Below the pieces are notes generated by a model. That model did not search any database and was not told where the DNA came from. It saw only the letters and a list, made by a program, of their open reading frames with translations. This document shows positions 23,925-36,555 of a DNA stretch of 64,000 nucleotides, one piece after another. The first letter of the stretch is position 1, and each line of letters begins with the position of its first letter. Origin of the DNA: Mustela lutreola (Eukaryota; Chordata; Mammalia; Carnivora; Mustelidae); assembly GCF_030435805.1 (NCBI RefSeq), contig NC_081305.1, forward strand, positions 50,564,001 through 50,628,000, read 5' to 3'. A program made the translations under genes and the position numbers.

Positions 23925-24440
23925 GAGGCTGTGTTACTTTCCTGTGACTGCCACAACAAATTACCATAAACTCGGTGACTTTCAACAACAAAGACTTATT
24001 GTCTTACAGTTCTGGAGGTCGCAAGTACAGAATCACCAGACTAACACCGAGGTGTCAGCAGGGATGCTTGCTTTGGTAGCTCTGCAGTGAGAATCTGTGC
24101 CCTTGCCTTTTCAGCTTCCAGAGGCTGCCTGCAGCATATGGTTCCCAACCCCTTCCTTCAACCACTGCAGCCCCTTGATTCCATTCTCACCTCCCCTACC
24201 ATTACTCCGGCCCTATGGTCTCCCTCTACGAAGAAGCCTGTGAATACATTGGACTCATCCAGATAATCAGTGTAATGTTCCCATCTCAAGCTACTTAATT
24301 TAGTCACATTTACAAAGTCCCCTTGGCCTGTAAGGTAACATGCTCACAGGTTTTGGGGATTAGGGCATGGACACCTTTGGGAATTGGGAACAATCAGCCG
24401 CTTTCTATTTACCACAGTGGCCATGCTGTCCAAGATAGTA
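23925..24440 (+). repeat. Old mammalian interspersed repeat, family not assigned
   Basis: 'GTGTTACTTTCCTGTGACTG' followed by 'CAGTTCTGGAGGTCGCAAGT' is a widespread mammalian repeat theme. I cannot name the family with confidence. It interrupts the L1. Confidence 0.5.
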
Positions 24441-25461
24441 TGGCAAAAGATACCAGATCAAGTAGGCTTTTGAATAAGAAAATTATCAGAGATTTTTTTA
24501 AAAAGTCAATTCACCAGGAAGGCAGTAATTCTAAATGTGAATGCACAAATCCACAGACCTTCAAAGTACATAAAGCAGAAACTGTCAGAAATGAAAGGAC
24601 AAGTAGGTAAACCAACGGTTACAGTCACAGACTTTGACACTCCTCTCTTGGTTATTGATAGAGCAAATAGATAGCACATCAGCAAGGATATAGGAAACCT
24701 TAACTACACTGCCCACCAACTCAACCTAATTGACACGTTGAGAGCAGCACCCCACCGACAGCAAAAAACACAGTCTTTTTAAGTGCACCTGGAGTGTTGG
24801 CCAACATAGTTCATATCCTCGGTTACAAAACAAAGCTTAACATTCAAAAAAATTAATATCCTATATTGCTTCTTTTCACACCCTAATGGAATTTAAGTTA
24901 AAATCTATTACTAGAAAGATAATCTGGAACATCTTCAGCTATTTGGAAATTAAACAACACACTTCTAAATAATTCATGGGGCAAAGAGGAGCTCAAGGAA
25001 AATTGGAAAATATTTTGAACTGAATGAAAATGAAAACCACGTTCTAACCTTTGAGATGCAGCTAACGTGTTTAGGGGGAAAGTTGGAGCAGCATATACAT
25101 ATTAAAATAAATAACTCATATTTTAAAAAAATAGTTTCTAGTCACCTAAACTTCCATCTTAAGACACCAGAAAAAGAGCCACTCACCCCAAAGTGAGCAT
25201 GATAAAGGGCAGAAATAAATAAAACCAAAAACAGAAAAAAAAATAACAAAAATCAATGAAACTCACTGCTGATTCTTCAATAAGACAAAAAGAAAATTGC
25301 CAAGGCCTAGCCAGGCTGATCATGGGTAAAAGGAAGACACAACTTGCCAACATCTGGAATGAATGACAGAATGTCACTACAAACCACATTGATATTAACA
25401 GGACCGAAGAGAACACTACAAACTCCGTGCCCCAAAATTTGGCAAGTTGAATGATCCAACC

Positions 25462-25900
25462 CATTTTATTTTAGTATAGTTGACACACAATATTACATTA
25501 ATTTTAGGTTGGTAACTTAGTGATTTGGCAAGTTTATACATATGCTATGTTCACCATAAGTGTGGCTACCACCTGTCCCATCACATCACTGTTACAGTAT
25601 CATTGACCATATGCCTTATGCTATCCCTTTTATTCCTGTACCTTACTCATTCCATAAGTAATGGATATTGGAGATACTGGAATCCAGTATTTCCCATTCC
25701 CCTTCACCCATTTTGCCCACCCTTGCCTCCTCTGGCAACCATCAATTTATTCTCTGTATTTATATGTCTGATTCCGCTTTTCATTTGTTTGTTTTTTTAA
25801 TTCCAGTTATAAGTGGAATCATATGGTATTTGTCTTCTCAGTCTGACTTATTTCACTTAGCATAACAGCATTTAGGTCCATCCTTCAATGGATGGACCAT
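25462..25900 (-). repeat. L1 3' end, reverse, inserted in the sense L1
   Basis: T-rich start and reverse-complement L1 3' UTR/ORF2 end ('GTGGAATCATATGGTATTTG' near 25812). The host L1 ORF2 resumes right after it ('AAAGACACAAACTACCAAGA'). Confidence 0.7.
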
Positions 25901-26894
25901 GGTATTCCGAAAGACACAAACTACCAAGACTCATTCAAGAAGGAATAATCTTAATATTCTTTAAAATAAATTGCATTTGTATTTGTATTGCATTGCATTT
26001 GTAAATGCATTTGTATTTTTATTGCACTGTAAAATAAATTGCATCTTTAAATTGCATTTGTAGTTAAAACACCCTTCCAACAAAGAAAACTCCCAGCCAC
26101 AGTGTCCTCACTGGCACATACCACTGAACATTTAGTGAAAAAATACAATTCTATACAATCTCTTTCAGAAAGTGGAAGAGTAAGGAAAACTTTGCAAAAA
26201 TTTTATAAGCAAGCATTACTCCAAATTCAAATCAGACAAAGACAGTACTGGGAAAGAAAGCTGCAGACCAATATCCTTCAAAAACAAATGCAAAAATCCT
26301 CACCAAGATATTGGTAAACAAAAGCTGACAATACATCCAAGTTTGAATTATCCTCAGATGACAGACAAGTTTGACATCTAATAATAAAGGTTATCCACCA
26401 TTTTAAGACTAACAAAGCAAAAACGCATCATAATATAAGTGAATGCACAAAGTTTGATAAATAAAATGCTCAGCTGTGTGGGAAGAGAAGGAAACTTCCT
26501 TAATCAGATAAAGAGCCTCTAAAGCAAAAACCTTTAATATCATACTGCTAAAAACCTTTAATATCATACTGAACACTTCCGTGATACAAGTCAATGATGC
26601 TGTTACAACTTCTATTCAGAACTGGCTAACAGTAAGACAAATGAAAGGAATACAAGGCATACAGATAGAAGGGGAAGAAATACCAACTGAATTTTATTTT
26701 GTAAATTAACGAGGAACAATTGGAAAGCAAAATTAAAATACTATTATAATAACTCCAAAAACTATACACAAGTAGAGCTAAGTATAAGTATAGATGTATA
26801 AGATCTGAAGACTAAAAACTATAATACTTAGCTAAGAGAAATTAAAGAACTAAAAAAAATACCACATTCATTACTTGAAAGACTCAACATTGGA

Positions 26895-27001
26895 AGTGGC
26901 TGGCTGGCTCAGTCGGTGGAACATGATCTCAGGGTTGTGAGTTCAAGCCCCATGCTGGGCATGGAGCCTACTTTAAATATAAATAAATAAACATTTAAAA
27001 A
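26895..27001 (+). repeat. Short CanSINE
   Basis: Internally deleted forward CanSINE with target repeat 'GACTCAACATTG' on both sides (about 26881 and 27002). Confidence 0.85.
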
Positions 27002-27026
27002 GACTCAACATTGTCATTAAGAAGAA

Positions 27027-27380
27027 TGAAATCTTAACCATTTGCAGCAAGATGGAGCTAGAGTATAACGCTAAATGAAATGAGTCAGTCAGAGAAAGAC
27101 AAACACCATATGACTTCACTCATATGTGGAATGTAAGAAACAAAACAAAGGAGCAAAGGAATAAAAAGAAACAGACTCTTAACTATTGAGAACTGATGGT
27201 TACCAGAGGAGAGGTGGGTAGCAGGGAGGCTTAAACAGGTGGTGGGGATTAAGGACGGCGCTTGTGATGACCCTTGGTTGATGTATGAAGGTGTTGAATC
27301 ACTATATTGTACACCTGAAACGAATATTACACTGTATGCTAACTAACTGGAATCAAAATTAAAACTTTAAAAAAGAAAAA
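27027..27380 (+). repeat. L1 3' end, sense, carnivore type
   Basis: 'GAAATGAGTCAGTCAGAGAA' and 'CACCATATGACTTCACTCAT' followed by a 3' UTR-like end ('GTATGCTAACTAACTGGAAT'). It is a 5'-truncated insertion into the older L1. Confidence 0.8.
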
Positions 27381-27453
27381 GTTATTCAATATTGTCAAGA
27401 AATCAAGTCCCTCTAAACTGGTAAGCAAGGCAAATCAAAATCCCAACTAGCTG

Positions 27454-27570
27454 GGGCGCCTAACTCAATCAGAGTTAGAGTGTGTGAGCCTTGATCTCAG
27501 TATCATGAATTTCAGCCCCACGTTGGGTGTATAGATTACTTAAATAAATAAATAAATAAATTTTTTAAAA
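27454..27570 (+). repeat. CanSINE
   Basis: Forward, degenerate CanSINE. The target 'CCCAACTAGCTG' is duplicated at 27442-27453 and 27572-27583. Confidence 0.9.
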
Positions 27571-28156
27571 ACCCAACTAGCTGTTTTGGCAGTCGAAAAG
27601 TTGACACTAATGTGTATGTGGAAATAAAAAAGAGCAATAATAGCACAACAGTTCTGAAAAGGAATAAACCTGGAACATCTTCTTACTCCAAGACTTTCTG
27701 TGGAAGGAACAAATCTCATGGACAGTGTAGTATTTACATAGGGATAGGTAGGTGGAAAAAATATACAATAGAGATGCCAGAGGTAAACCCACACATACAT
27801 GATTGATTGACTTTTAATGGGACAGAAGTACTTGCTTGAGGAAAAGATAATCTTGCTGGAACAACTAGAAATCTATTTGGGAAAAACAAATGAACCTTGA
27901 CCTTTACCTCACAGCATCACCATACACAGTAATTCACATGAAATGGATCATAGACCTAATAGCAAATGTCAAAGCCATAAGGCATCTTTAAAAAACACTT
28001 TTAAAGATCTTTACAACTGTGGATTAGACAAAGATTTCTTAGCAAGGTACAAAAAGCACAACAACAGAAGGGTTCATTGGACTTTAAAAAGTTAAAAACT
28101 TTTCTCTTCAAAAGACAGCATTAGGTAATGTAAAAAAAACAAGCCAAGACTAAGAG

Positions 28157-28158
<2 letters not shown>

Positions 28159-28188
<30 letters not shown>
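28159..28188. repeat. (GT)15 microsatellite
   Basis: Thirty bases of uninterrupted TG/GT dinucleotide within the L1 3' part. Probably polymorphic. Confidence 0.95.
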
Positions 28189-28189
<1 letters not shown>

Positions 28190-28339
28190 TGATAAAGAAT
28201 TATTTGTAGAATAAATAAGGACTTTTGCAAATAATACGAAAACCCTTCCAGACGAGCAAAACAATTTGAAGAGACAGTTCTCAAAGAAAATATATAAATA
28301 ACAATGAACAAGTGAAGAAACACTGAGGACTCAGTGTTG

Positions 28340-29510
28340 GTCTCCACTGCTGAAGTGGTGGACATTGAGAAGAGCCTGTAGTTGGGTCACTCTTGAAATT
28401 CAGTCTACATTACGAGACCCCTGACCACCCTCCATCTCTGCCACTTCCTCCATAGACCCACTGCATAAACACTGGGACAGAGAAGAACAGAGGCTGGCTA
28501 TCACCTACCCAATGAGCAATCCAGTCCCCTGGGTCATTAAGGACTATGTCTAGAGGGAACTCTCTTAGGAACATTTCTTTCTCTTTTTTTTTTTTTTTTA
28601 AAGATTTTTATTTATTTATTTGAGAGAGAGACAGAAAATGAGCAGGGGGAGCGGCAGAGGGAGAGGAAGAAGCAGACTCAATCCCAGGGCCCCAGGATCA
28701 TGACCTGAGCAGAAGGCAGATGCCTATCCGACTGAGCCACCCAGGAGACCATCTTGGGGACATGTCTATCTGAGTCAAAGACCCCAGTGCTTTGCACCCA
28801 CTCCTATCATTTATGCATACACATGCCTCCATTCTGGACAACCCTGTCTCCTCCCACTTGATGCTGCTCCTTCTGGTCCCCTGATCATTTAGGCAAGGCA
28901 GTAGCTACTATCCGGGAGTCTGTGTACATCTTCACACCTAGTCAGATCTCTTTCCACAAAATGGGTATTATCCATATTTTCATTACCAAAATATGTGCTC
29001 ATTGGTAATTTTCAGAGTTCCACTGGTGTGATGGTGGGGCAACACTACTCCAAAATATCACCCTGCCCAGACACGACCCAGGTCACAAAGCTGTAGATGA
29101 CCACCGAAGAGAGGCATCATTGTGACAGGGTAGGTATGTAGGTGTGTGCACTTAACTACGTCTTTGTCCTCTGAACCTGCTCAGGCGCCCAGCCCCACCA
29201 CTTACTCAGCAGTGGGTTGCAAACAGGACTGAGTGGATAGGACCACACCCAGCTCATCATGGATGGTTTCAGTTGCATACATGCTCATGTCTCTTACCAC
29301 TAGATTTCTACTGGGACCAGTGGCACAGAGACAGCTTTTTAAATGATACCTAGGTCACTTGCTCGGGCGATGTGATGACGTAAGCCCAAAGCCCACTGAG
29401 GCTCAGCAGAGGGGTCACACAGCATCCCAGCACACACACCTATCCCAAGCAGCCTGATATGGTAGGTCATGGCCATGGCCATAGCGTTCTGATGGATAGA
29501 GAAGTTATGC
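28340..29510. other. Unassigned gene-free stretch
   Basis: No exon seen. Apart from the SINE at 28598-28752 I do not recognise the sequence. It could be a decayed repeat, given the repeat-rich setting. Confidence 0.4.
28598..28752 (-). repeat. CanSINE, reverse
   Basis: T-run, (ATTT)n, then reverse body ending 'GACTGAGCCACCCAGGAGAC'. Confidence 0.9.
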
Positions 29511-29511
29511 C

Positions 29512-29706
29512 TGGAGTGTCTGGGTGGCTCCATCAGCTGAGCAGCTGAAATCGTGACCTGATTTCAGCTCAGGTCACGATCTCAGGGTCCTGAGATCAAC
29601 TGCCAACCAGGCTCTGTGCTTAGTGTGAAGTCTGTTTAGGACTCTCTCGCCCTCTCCTCCTGAAATTCTTTTCACTCTCTCTCTCTCTCAAAAAAAAAAA
29701 AAAAAA
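29512..29706 (+). repeat. CanSINE
   Basis: Forward CanSINE with CT tract and 18-A tail. It directly abuts the 3' end of the right Tigger1 copy. Confidence 0.85.
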
Positions 29707-31912
29707 TTACACTTGCATAATATTGTAGTCTATTAAGCATGCAATACCATTATGTCTAAAAAGACAATGTACACACCTCAATTTGGAAAATACTTTATTG
29801 CTAACAATGTTAATCATCACCTGAGCTTTCAGCGAGTCGTAATCTTCCTGTTTTCAGAGGGTCTTGCCTCTGTGCTGGTGGCTGCTGCCTGGACAGGGTG
29901 GCGGGTGCTGAAGACGGAGTGGCTGGGAAGACTCTGAAAATAAGACAACAGTGAAGTTTGCCACATCGATCGACTCTTCCTGTCCCAACTTCTCGGTGGC
30001 AGGTGATGCTGTTTGCCAGCATTTAACTGCAGTAGAACTGCTTTCTGTAGCTGCTTTCAAAATTGGAGTCAATGCTCTAAAACCCTGCTGCTGCTTTACC
30101 AAGTCTGTGTGATAGTCCAAATCCTCAGTTGTCATTTCAACAACGTGCATAGCATCTTCTCTAGGAATAGCTTCCGACTCGGGGAAGCCCTCTCTTTGTT
30201 GCTCCTTCAGAAGCGGCTCCTCGTCCGTTTGAGTTTGACCGTGAGCTTGCCGTGGTGCAGTCCCTTCTTCAGGCTCCACAGCAACTTCGGGTTCTCTTGC
30301 TCTTCCCACCACTCCAATAGTGACTTCGTCCCTGAAGCCTTGAGCCCTTCAGAGTCACCCATGAGGGTTGGAATCCACTTCTTCCAAACGCCTGTTAAGG
30401 TGGGAGCTCTTCCCATGAATTACCAATGTTCTTTTATTTTTTTAAGTAGCCTCCACAGGCACAGAACTTGAACTCACCACCCTGAGATCAAGACCTGAGC
30501 TGAGATCAAGAGTCGGATGCTTAACCAGCTGAGCCACCCAGGCACCCCAAATCCCAAGTGCCCTTAATGGCGTCTAGAATGCTAAATCTTCTCCAGAAGG
30601 TTTTCAGTCGACTTTGCCCAGGTGCATCAGAGCCATCACTAAGGCAGCTACAGCCTTGCAAATCGTGTTTGCTCATGCTAAGACCTGAATGTTGAAAGGA
30701 CAGGCTGCAGGACGGGTGTTGTGTTCGCAGGTGTGAACACAACATTAATCTCGTTGAACATCCCCATTAGAGCCCATGGGTCACCAGGTGCATTGTCACC
30801 AGGGACAAGGATGGTTGTTTTCCCTCTGAGCAGTAGGTCTCAAGACGGCTTAAAATATTCAATAACCATGTTGTAAAGAGATGTGCTGCCATCCAGGCTT
30901 TGCTGCTGCGCCGACGGAGCCCAGCAGAGGAGATTCATCATCATTCCCGAGGGCCCTAAAAGTCTCAGAGTGTCCCTGAGCACCGGCTCCAGCTTAAAGC
31001 CCCAACTGCCTTAGCCCCTGGCAGGACTCAGCCTGTTCCTCTGCGGCTTTGAGGCCGGCACTGACTTCTCTCTAGTGATGAGAGTCCTACATGGCATCCT
31101 CTGCCAGCAGGAGGCTGTCCCGTCCACACTGGAGATCCGTGGTTAGTGCAGCCGCCGTGGCAGATCACGTCAGCTGGCTCTGGGTAACTCGCGGCGGCTC
31201 CTGTGTCAGCACCAGCTGCTTCACCTTGCACTGTCCTGGGGACGGCTTCTTTCCTCCCACCTGCTGAACCACCTCTGCGGGCTTCAAACGGGTCTGCAGG
31301 CTCCACGCCTCCCTGGGCCTTCACAGAATTGAAGGGAGTCAGGGCCTTGCTCGGGATGAGCTCTTGCAATAGCGTTCACGACCTTATCCTTTGTGCTTAC
31401 AGCTGGGCCGTTTGGCACAACAGACCTGGCTTTGGGCCTGAGTTGGCCTTCGACCTGCCTTCCTCCCTAAGCTTAGTCAGGTCTCGCGCTGGATTTAGAG
31501 GGAGAGACGTTCATCTCTTCCTTTCACCGGACCCTGGCAGGCCACGGTGGGAGTATTAACCAGCCTCATCTCAGTACTGCCGGGTCTCAGGGAGCAGGGA
31601 GGCCCCGGGGAGAGGGCGCGAGACGGGGAACGGTAGGTTGATGGGGCGTCGAGAACCCACATTCATTGTCTTATGTGGGTGTGGTTTGTGGTGCCCCCAA
31701 AACAATGATGATAGTGACATCCAAGCTCACAGATCACAGATCACCATCACATACACAATAATGATGATAAAGCTTGAAATATTGGGATAATTACCCAGAT
31801 GTGACCCAGAGACACAAAGTGAGCAAAAACTGTTGGAAAAATGGCACCAGTATATTCGCTGGAGTCAGGGTTGGCAGAAACCTTCAACCTGTAAAGCACG
31901 CAATTATCTGGG
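29707..31912 (-). mobile_element. Tigger1-like DNA transposon, right inverted copy
   Basis: Minus-strand partner of the element at 2109-4908. It keeps about 60 bases more of the 5' part (to about 31912) and an uninterrupted 3' part (tail 'AAGATTACGACTCGCTGAAA' on -, near 29830). Readable transposase remnants are the same as in the left copy: 'LTGVWKKWIPTLMGDSEG' differs in none of its residues, and a 69-residue open piece (30207-30416) differs at 4 positions. It carries the shared CanSINE but lacks the LTR-like insertion. Dead. Together with the left copy it forms an inverted repeat with arms of about 2 kb and a spacer of about 25 kb holding RPS9 and LILRB. Confidence 0.85.
30437..30549 (-). 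repeat. CanSINE inside the right Tigger1 copy
   Basis: Same insertion, at the same Tigger1 position and orientation relative to the element, as 3430-3547. Confidence 0.9.
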
Positions 31913-33208
31913 GAGCGCCCAGAGGTGAGTTGAGCCTATGTTCCCTCCAGCCCCTTCCTGTCTAGAGAAATGCCATTCACGCCAACGGCTTCACTGATCA
32001 GTGTTAGATTGTGTTTAATGAGCATCTTAAATATCGAGGCTAAGAATTCTGCATATAATAACTTAACCTAGTTCTCAAAACGGGCTCCAGGAGTCCCCTC
32101 AGAGAAGCTGCCTGACCCCACGATAGCACCACGGTAGACACCCAAAGACCACTAACACTATGATCAGGCCTGTGTTGCAGAGGCAGAGACTGAAGCCCCA
32201 AAAAGTGGCTACAGAGCTTGCCCCAGATTACACAATATGGGAATAAGTGAGAAAAGACGTGACAGGGCACCTGCGTGACTCAGTTGGGTAAGTGGCCAAC
32301 TCTTGATTTCAGCTCCGGTCTTGATCCTCCGTGTCATGGAACGGAGCCCGTCATGGGGTTCCATGCTCAATGGGGAGTCCGTTTGTCCCTCTCCCTCCTC
32401 CCATTTGTGCTCTGTATCTGTCTCTTGCTAAAATAAATTACAATCTTTAAAAATAAATAAATAAATAGAATTTTTTTTTTTTTAAAGGAGGCTATTATGG
32501 CAGGAACTTAAAGAGTGGTGGAGGAGGGGGCAAGCCTATAGTGGAAGCCTTGGAAAGCTGCCCTCGAACCTTGACCAGAGCCAATGTGCCCCGGGGAGCT
32601 GGAGGCAGCCTCACTATAAGGCGTTGTCCTGCGTTATCAGTTAGGGGAGCATACTTGGCTTTCTCTTGATGGTCTTAAATTAGAGCCAGGGACAAAAATT
32701 AGGAAAGCTGTCTGCTATTAGTCAAGTCCTGCTATTAGTCAAGCCAGTTTGGACCTATTGTTACAAGGGTATCGTGTGGCTTCCCGCCCTGCTACTAGAG
32801 GTGGCAGGCTGGCCTCCTGGGCACGTTATTGTAGGCTGTGGGTCAGAATCCTATCTTCGTAGCTGGTGTGGCCATCATCTGTTTGCCCGTGCAGTCTCTT
32901 AACAAAGAAGGTCAGGCCAAGGATGGAGCTGGGACAGCCTGGCCCCACAGCTGCCCTCTTCAGCGCTGCTCGGTGCTCTGTGCTCATAGCGGGCAGAGTC
33001 CCCTCCTTGGAGGCAGCTCCACTCTAGCCAGATGCCTGGGTTGAAACCTGCAGCTGCTTGCTCACCCAAATCCCTTGGACACGTTTCTCCACCATTCTCT
33101 GCGCCCGCGTCCTCCTCTGTGAAATGGGTTTGTGCCCACGCTATCCTGTTACTGTCACCAGGTACTGTGAGGTCTTCCCAGCTACCCAGTTCATTTCTGT
33201 TCTCTCTC
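31913..33208. other. Intergenic stretch, mostly unassigned
   Basis: Apart from the SINE at 32266-32485 I see no gene. A short duplicated phrase 'CTATTAGTCAAG' occurs twice near 32715-32745. The rest is unique-looking and unrecognised. Confidence 0.45.
32266..32485 (+). repeat. CanSINE
   Basis: Forward, diverged CanSINE with AAATA units and a terminal T/A-rich stretch. Confidence 0.85.
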
Positions 33209-33405
33209 TCTTTTTTTTTTTAAAGATTTTATTTATTTCTTTGACAGACAGAGATCACAAGTAGGCAGAGAGGCAGGCAGAAAGAGAGGAGGAAGCAGGC
33301 TCCCTGCTGAGCAGAGAGCCCAAACGCAGGGCTCGATCCAGGACCCTGAGATCAAGACCTGAGCCGAAGGCAGAGGCTTAACCCACTGAGCCACCCAGGC
33401 GCCCC
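33209..33405 (-). repeat. CanSINE, reverse, young
   Basis: Near-consensus reverse copy. The flanking target 'ATTTCTGTTCTCT' is duplicated (about 33192 and 33408). Confidence 0.93.
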
Positions 33406-33439
33406 CATTTCTGTTCTCTTGTTTGTAGATTAGCTCCCA

Positions 33440-34140
33440 GACGAAAAGGTTATAGGAGGGCAGGGCCTCACCTGTTCTACTTATCTGCGTCAGGTTCAGC
33501 TGTAGTCGATAGTCACTAAATTGTTGAATATACGAAAAGCTAACTATATGCATCATCTCCAGACTGAATTTTCTCACAAACCCCTCCTCCAATTCATTAA
33601 TTTGCTAGAGCAGCTCAAAGAACTCGGAGGAGCATTTTATCTCCCTGATCACTGGTTTATTAAGGGAGAATGTAACTCAGGAAGAGCAGATGGGAGAGCT
33701 GCCTAGAGCCAGGCATGGGGAGAGGGCAGAGAGCTTCCATGTCCTCTCCAAGGAGGCCACTCTCTCCCCATCTCCACATATTCATCCACCCAGAAGCTCT
33801 CAAATCCCATTCTTGGGGGTTTGAATGGTGGCTTTATTACATCCACAATTACATCCCTGGCAATTCATGAGTGACCCAACCTTCAGCTCCTCTCCCCTCC
33901 CTGGGGGTCATCTCATTAATATAAACCCAGGTGTGGTTGAAAAGGCTTTGTTAGGAATATCGACTCCTTTATGGCTCTTAGGAAATTGCAGGAAATTGCG
34001 AGCCTGTTAGGAGGTCTGAGCCAGGAATGGGGATGAAGGCCCAATGCAAATTTCTCATTATAAATCACACTAGTGATAAACGGTAAGGCAAATATACCAA
34101 GAGAGAAGGGGCATCCAGGAAGGCTGTTAAATTTTAAGGT
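33440..34140. other. Old interspersed repeat, family not assigned
   Basis: 'CAATTCATTAATTTGCTAGA' to about 33850 recalls a common mammalian repeat that I cannot name. No coding signal. Confidence 0.35.
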
Positions 34141-34560
34141 AGGGTTACCACGGAAGGCCTGAGGAGGTGACATTGCAGGAAAGACCAGTGGGCAGTGGGG
34201 GACAAGACCATGCAGCCACTAGGGGAAGAGCCTTCCAGGTAGAGCGATAGGGGCAGTATAAGCATGGATAAGAGATGCAGATGGGGACAGGAAACAGACA
34301 ACATGGACCCTTTGCTTTTACTTTGAGATGGGAAACTGCTGGAGAGTTCTGAGGAAAAGGGACATTGTCTGACCCACATGATGGGTCATTGGGACATGAT
34401 GCCAGTCATTCTGTGAAAACAGAGGATACGGGGGCAACGATGGAATCTGAGGAGGTGAGGAGCCCGGAAGCTACTGCAATCCTCCCTGTGAATAATGTCG
34501 CTTCTGCCCACATGTTGGCCATGAAGGTGGAGTGGTCAGATATGGGTCTACAGTGTTCGG
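34141..34560. other. Unassigned old repeat-like stretch
   Basis: Purine-rich sequence with 'GAAGAGCCTTCCAGGTAGAG', resembling the diverged low-copy repeat also seen near 62.3-62.7 kb. No exon. Confidence 0.35.
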
Positions 34561-34599
34561 AAGGTGGCACGCATAGGGTGTTGGTTTTGTTTTTGTTTT

Positions 34600-35189
34600 T
34601 GTTTTTTAGATTTTTATTTATTTATTTATTTATTTATTTTTTTTTTCAATTTGTTAAATTTTTACTTGCTCTTCAGGTTACCATAGTATTTCACTACTAC
34701 ATGGAAAACTATCACATACCATTAAGAATAATATAGTAGAATTTAAACCAATAATGAGAAGAAGAGAAAAGAAAATATATAGAACCATGAACTTGGTAAA
34801 GGGACAAAGTTGGGAAAAACTACTCACTTTAACACCAAGATTCTTTTTTTTTTTTTTTTTTAAAGATTTTTTTTTTCTATTAAATTTGCTAATTTTTATA
34901 GTAATAACAATCTAGAATTCTATAAACATATATTTTTATCCCCAGGGGTACAGGTCTGTGAATCACCAGGTTTACACACTTCACAGCACTCACCAAAGCA
35001 CATACCCTCCCCAATGTCCATAATCCCACCCCCTTCTCCCAAACCCCCTCCCCCCGGCAACCCTCAGTTTGTTTTGTGAGATTAAGAGTCACTTATGGTT
35101 TGTCTCCCTCCCAATCCCATCTTGTTTCATTTATTCTTCTTCTACCCACTTAAGCCTCCATGTTGCATCACCACTTCCTCATATCAGGG
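34600..35189 (-). repeat. L1 3' ends, reverse
   Basis: Two adjacent reverse L1 3' pieces (about 34610-34840 and 34845-35180). Each begins with a T-run; the second contains 'GGTTTACACACTTCACAGCA'. A TTTA repeat lies at 34613-34640. Confidence 0.65.
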
Positions 35190-35351
35190 AGACAGAGATC
35201 ACAAGTAGGCAGAGAGGCAGGCAGAGAGAGAGGGTGAAGCAGGCTCCCCACTGAGCAGAGAGCCCGATGTGGGGCTCAATCCCAGGACCCTGAGATCATG
35301 TCCTGAGCCAAAGGCAGAGTCTTTAACCCACTGAGCCATGCAGGCGCCCCC
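35190..35351 (-). repeat. CanSINE, reverse
   Basis: Reverse body 'CACAAGTAGGCAGAGAGGCA' through 'CTGAGCCATGCAGGCGCCCC'. Confidence 0.9.
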
Positions 35352-36040
35352 ACAGAGGTTTTTTAGACAAGTTTAGGCTCATGGCAAAATTGAGAGGAAG
35401 ACACAGAGATTTCCCTTGCACCCCAACCCCACTCATGCCCGGTTTACCTACTATTGACATCCCCCACCAGAGGCTGCATTTGTCACCACTGATGAGCCTC
35501 TATCAATGGTCATCAGCAGAGTGCACAGCTTGTGTAGCGGCCACTTGTGATGCACACTGTGGGTTCGGACAGTTGTCCAGTGACCCGTATCCACCACTAT
35601 GGTCTTACACGGAGTCGTTTCACTGGCCTACGAATCTGTGCTCCTCCTGTTTGTCCCACCCCCCCAACCTCCAGCAATCGTTCATTGTTTTACTGTCTCC
35701 AGTTGTGCCTGTTCCAGAACATCCTACAGTTGGAATCATACAGCATTCAGCCTTTTCAGATGGTCTGCTTTCGCGTCATAATGTCCGTTTGAGGCTCCTC
35801 CATGTCTTCTTGTGGCTTGATATTCTGGCTCTCCAGCACTGAAGGACACCCCGTTGTCTGGACAGGCCAGCTGGCTTAGTCCGCCATCTATGACGGATAT
35901 CTTGGTTGTGTGCAGGTTCTGGCCATGATGAGCGGTGCTGTTGTAAACATCCACGTGCAGGGTTTTGTGGGGTCCTACATATTCAGTTCCTTTAGGTCAA
36001 TACCAAGGAACATCCTTGCTGGAGACAGTCGTACCAACTG

Positions 36041-36222
36041 GGGTGCCTGGGTGGCTCAGTGGGTTAAAGCCTCTGCCTTCAGCTCAGGTCAGGGTCCTGG
36101 GGTCAAGCCCTGCATTGGGCTCTCAGCTAGAGGGGGAGCCTGCTTGCCCCCTCTCTCTGCCTGCCTCTCTGCCTGCTTGTGATCTCTGTCAAATAAATAA
36201 ATAAAATCTTTAAAAAAATAAA
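36041..36222 (+). repeat. CanSINE
   Basis: Forward near-consensus copy, lacking the 'CATGATC' stretch and ending in AAATA units. Confidence 0.92.
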
Positions 36223-36555
36223 TAAATTGAACAAAACTATAAAACAAAAACAAAACAAAGAAATCTCCAGACTGTCTTCCCAAGTGGCTGTATCGTTCTG
36301 TGTTCCCACCACAAAGAACGAGGGCCCCTGTTGCTCCACAGCTCCCCAATATTTGGTGGTGTCAGTGTTCTGGATTTTGGCCGTTCTGATAGGTATATAG
36401 TTGTATCTTACTGTTGCTTCCCTTTGCATGTCTCGGATGGCACAGGATATGGAGCAACTTTTCATGTGCTCACGTGCCATCAGTAGAACTCCTTCCGTGA
36501 GGTGTCTGTTAAGGTTTTAGGCCTATTCTGGGGGTTGGGGGGTTAGGTTCTTGTT

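Larger units (their letters stand above)
20600..28340 (+). repeat. Long eroded L1 (L1M/HAL1-like), sense, with nested insertions
   Basis: AT-rich block whose order follows an old L1. ORF1-side sequence lies at about 20.7-22.2 kb, the inter-ORF region at about 22.98-23.6 kb ('CAACCCAGAATTCTTCTGGA'), and ORF2 from about 23.6 kb ('ATTACATTAAATGTAAATGT') through the endonuclease and RT regions ('CAGACCAATATCCTTCA' near 26265) to about 28340. No frame is open. It is broken up by seven or more SINEs, one old repeat and two other L1 3' ends. Confidence 0.7.

Noticed and set aside
28340-29510. Possible retroviral gene remnant
   Set aside because: Some phrases felt familiar, but I could find no open frame or motif (protease, RT or integrase) to support it, so it is left unassigned.
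30013-30471. Open frame of 152 codons opposite the right Tigger1 copy, matched by a similar one at 3507-4028
   Set aside because: It is the antisense shadow of decayed transposase sequence. Its similarity between the two sites reflects the duplicated transposon, not a gene family.
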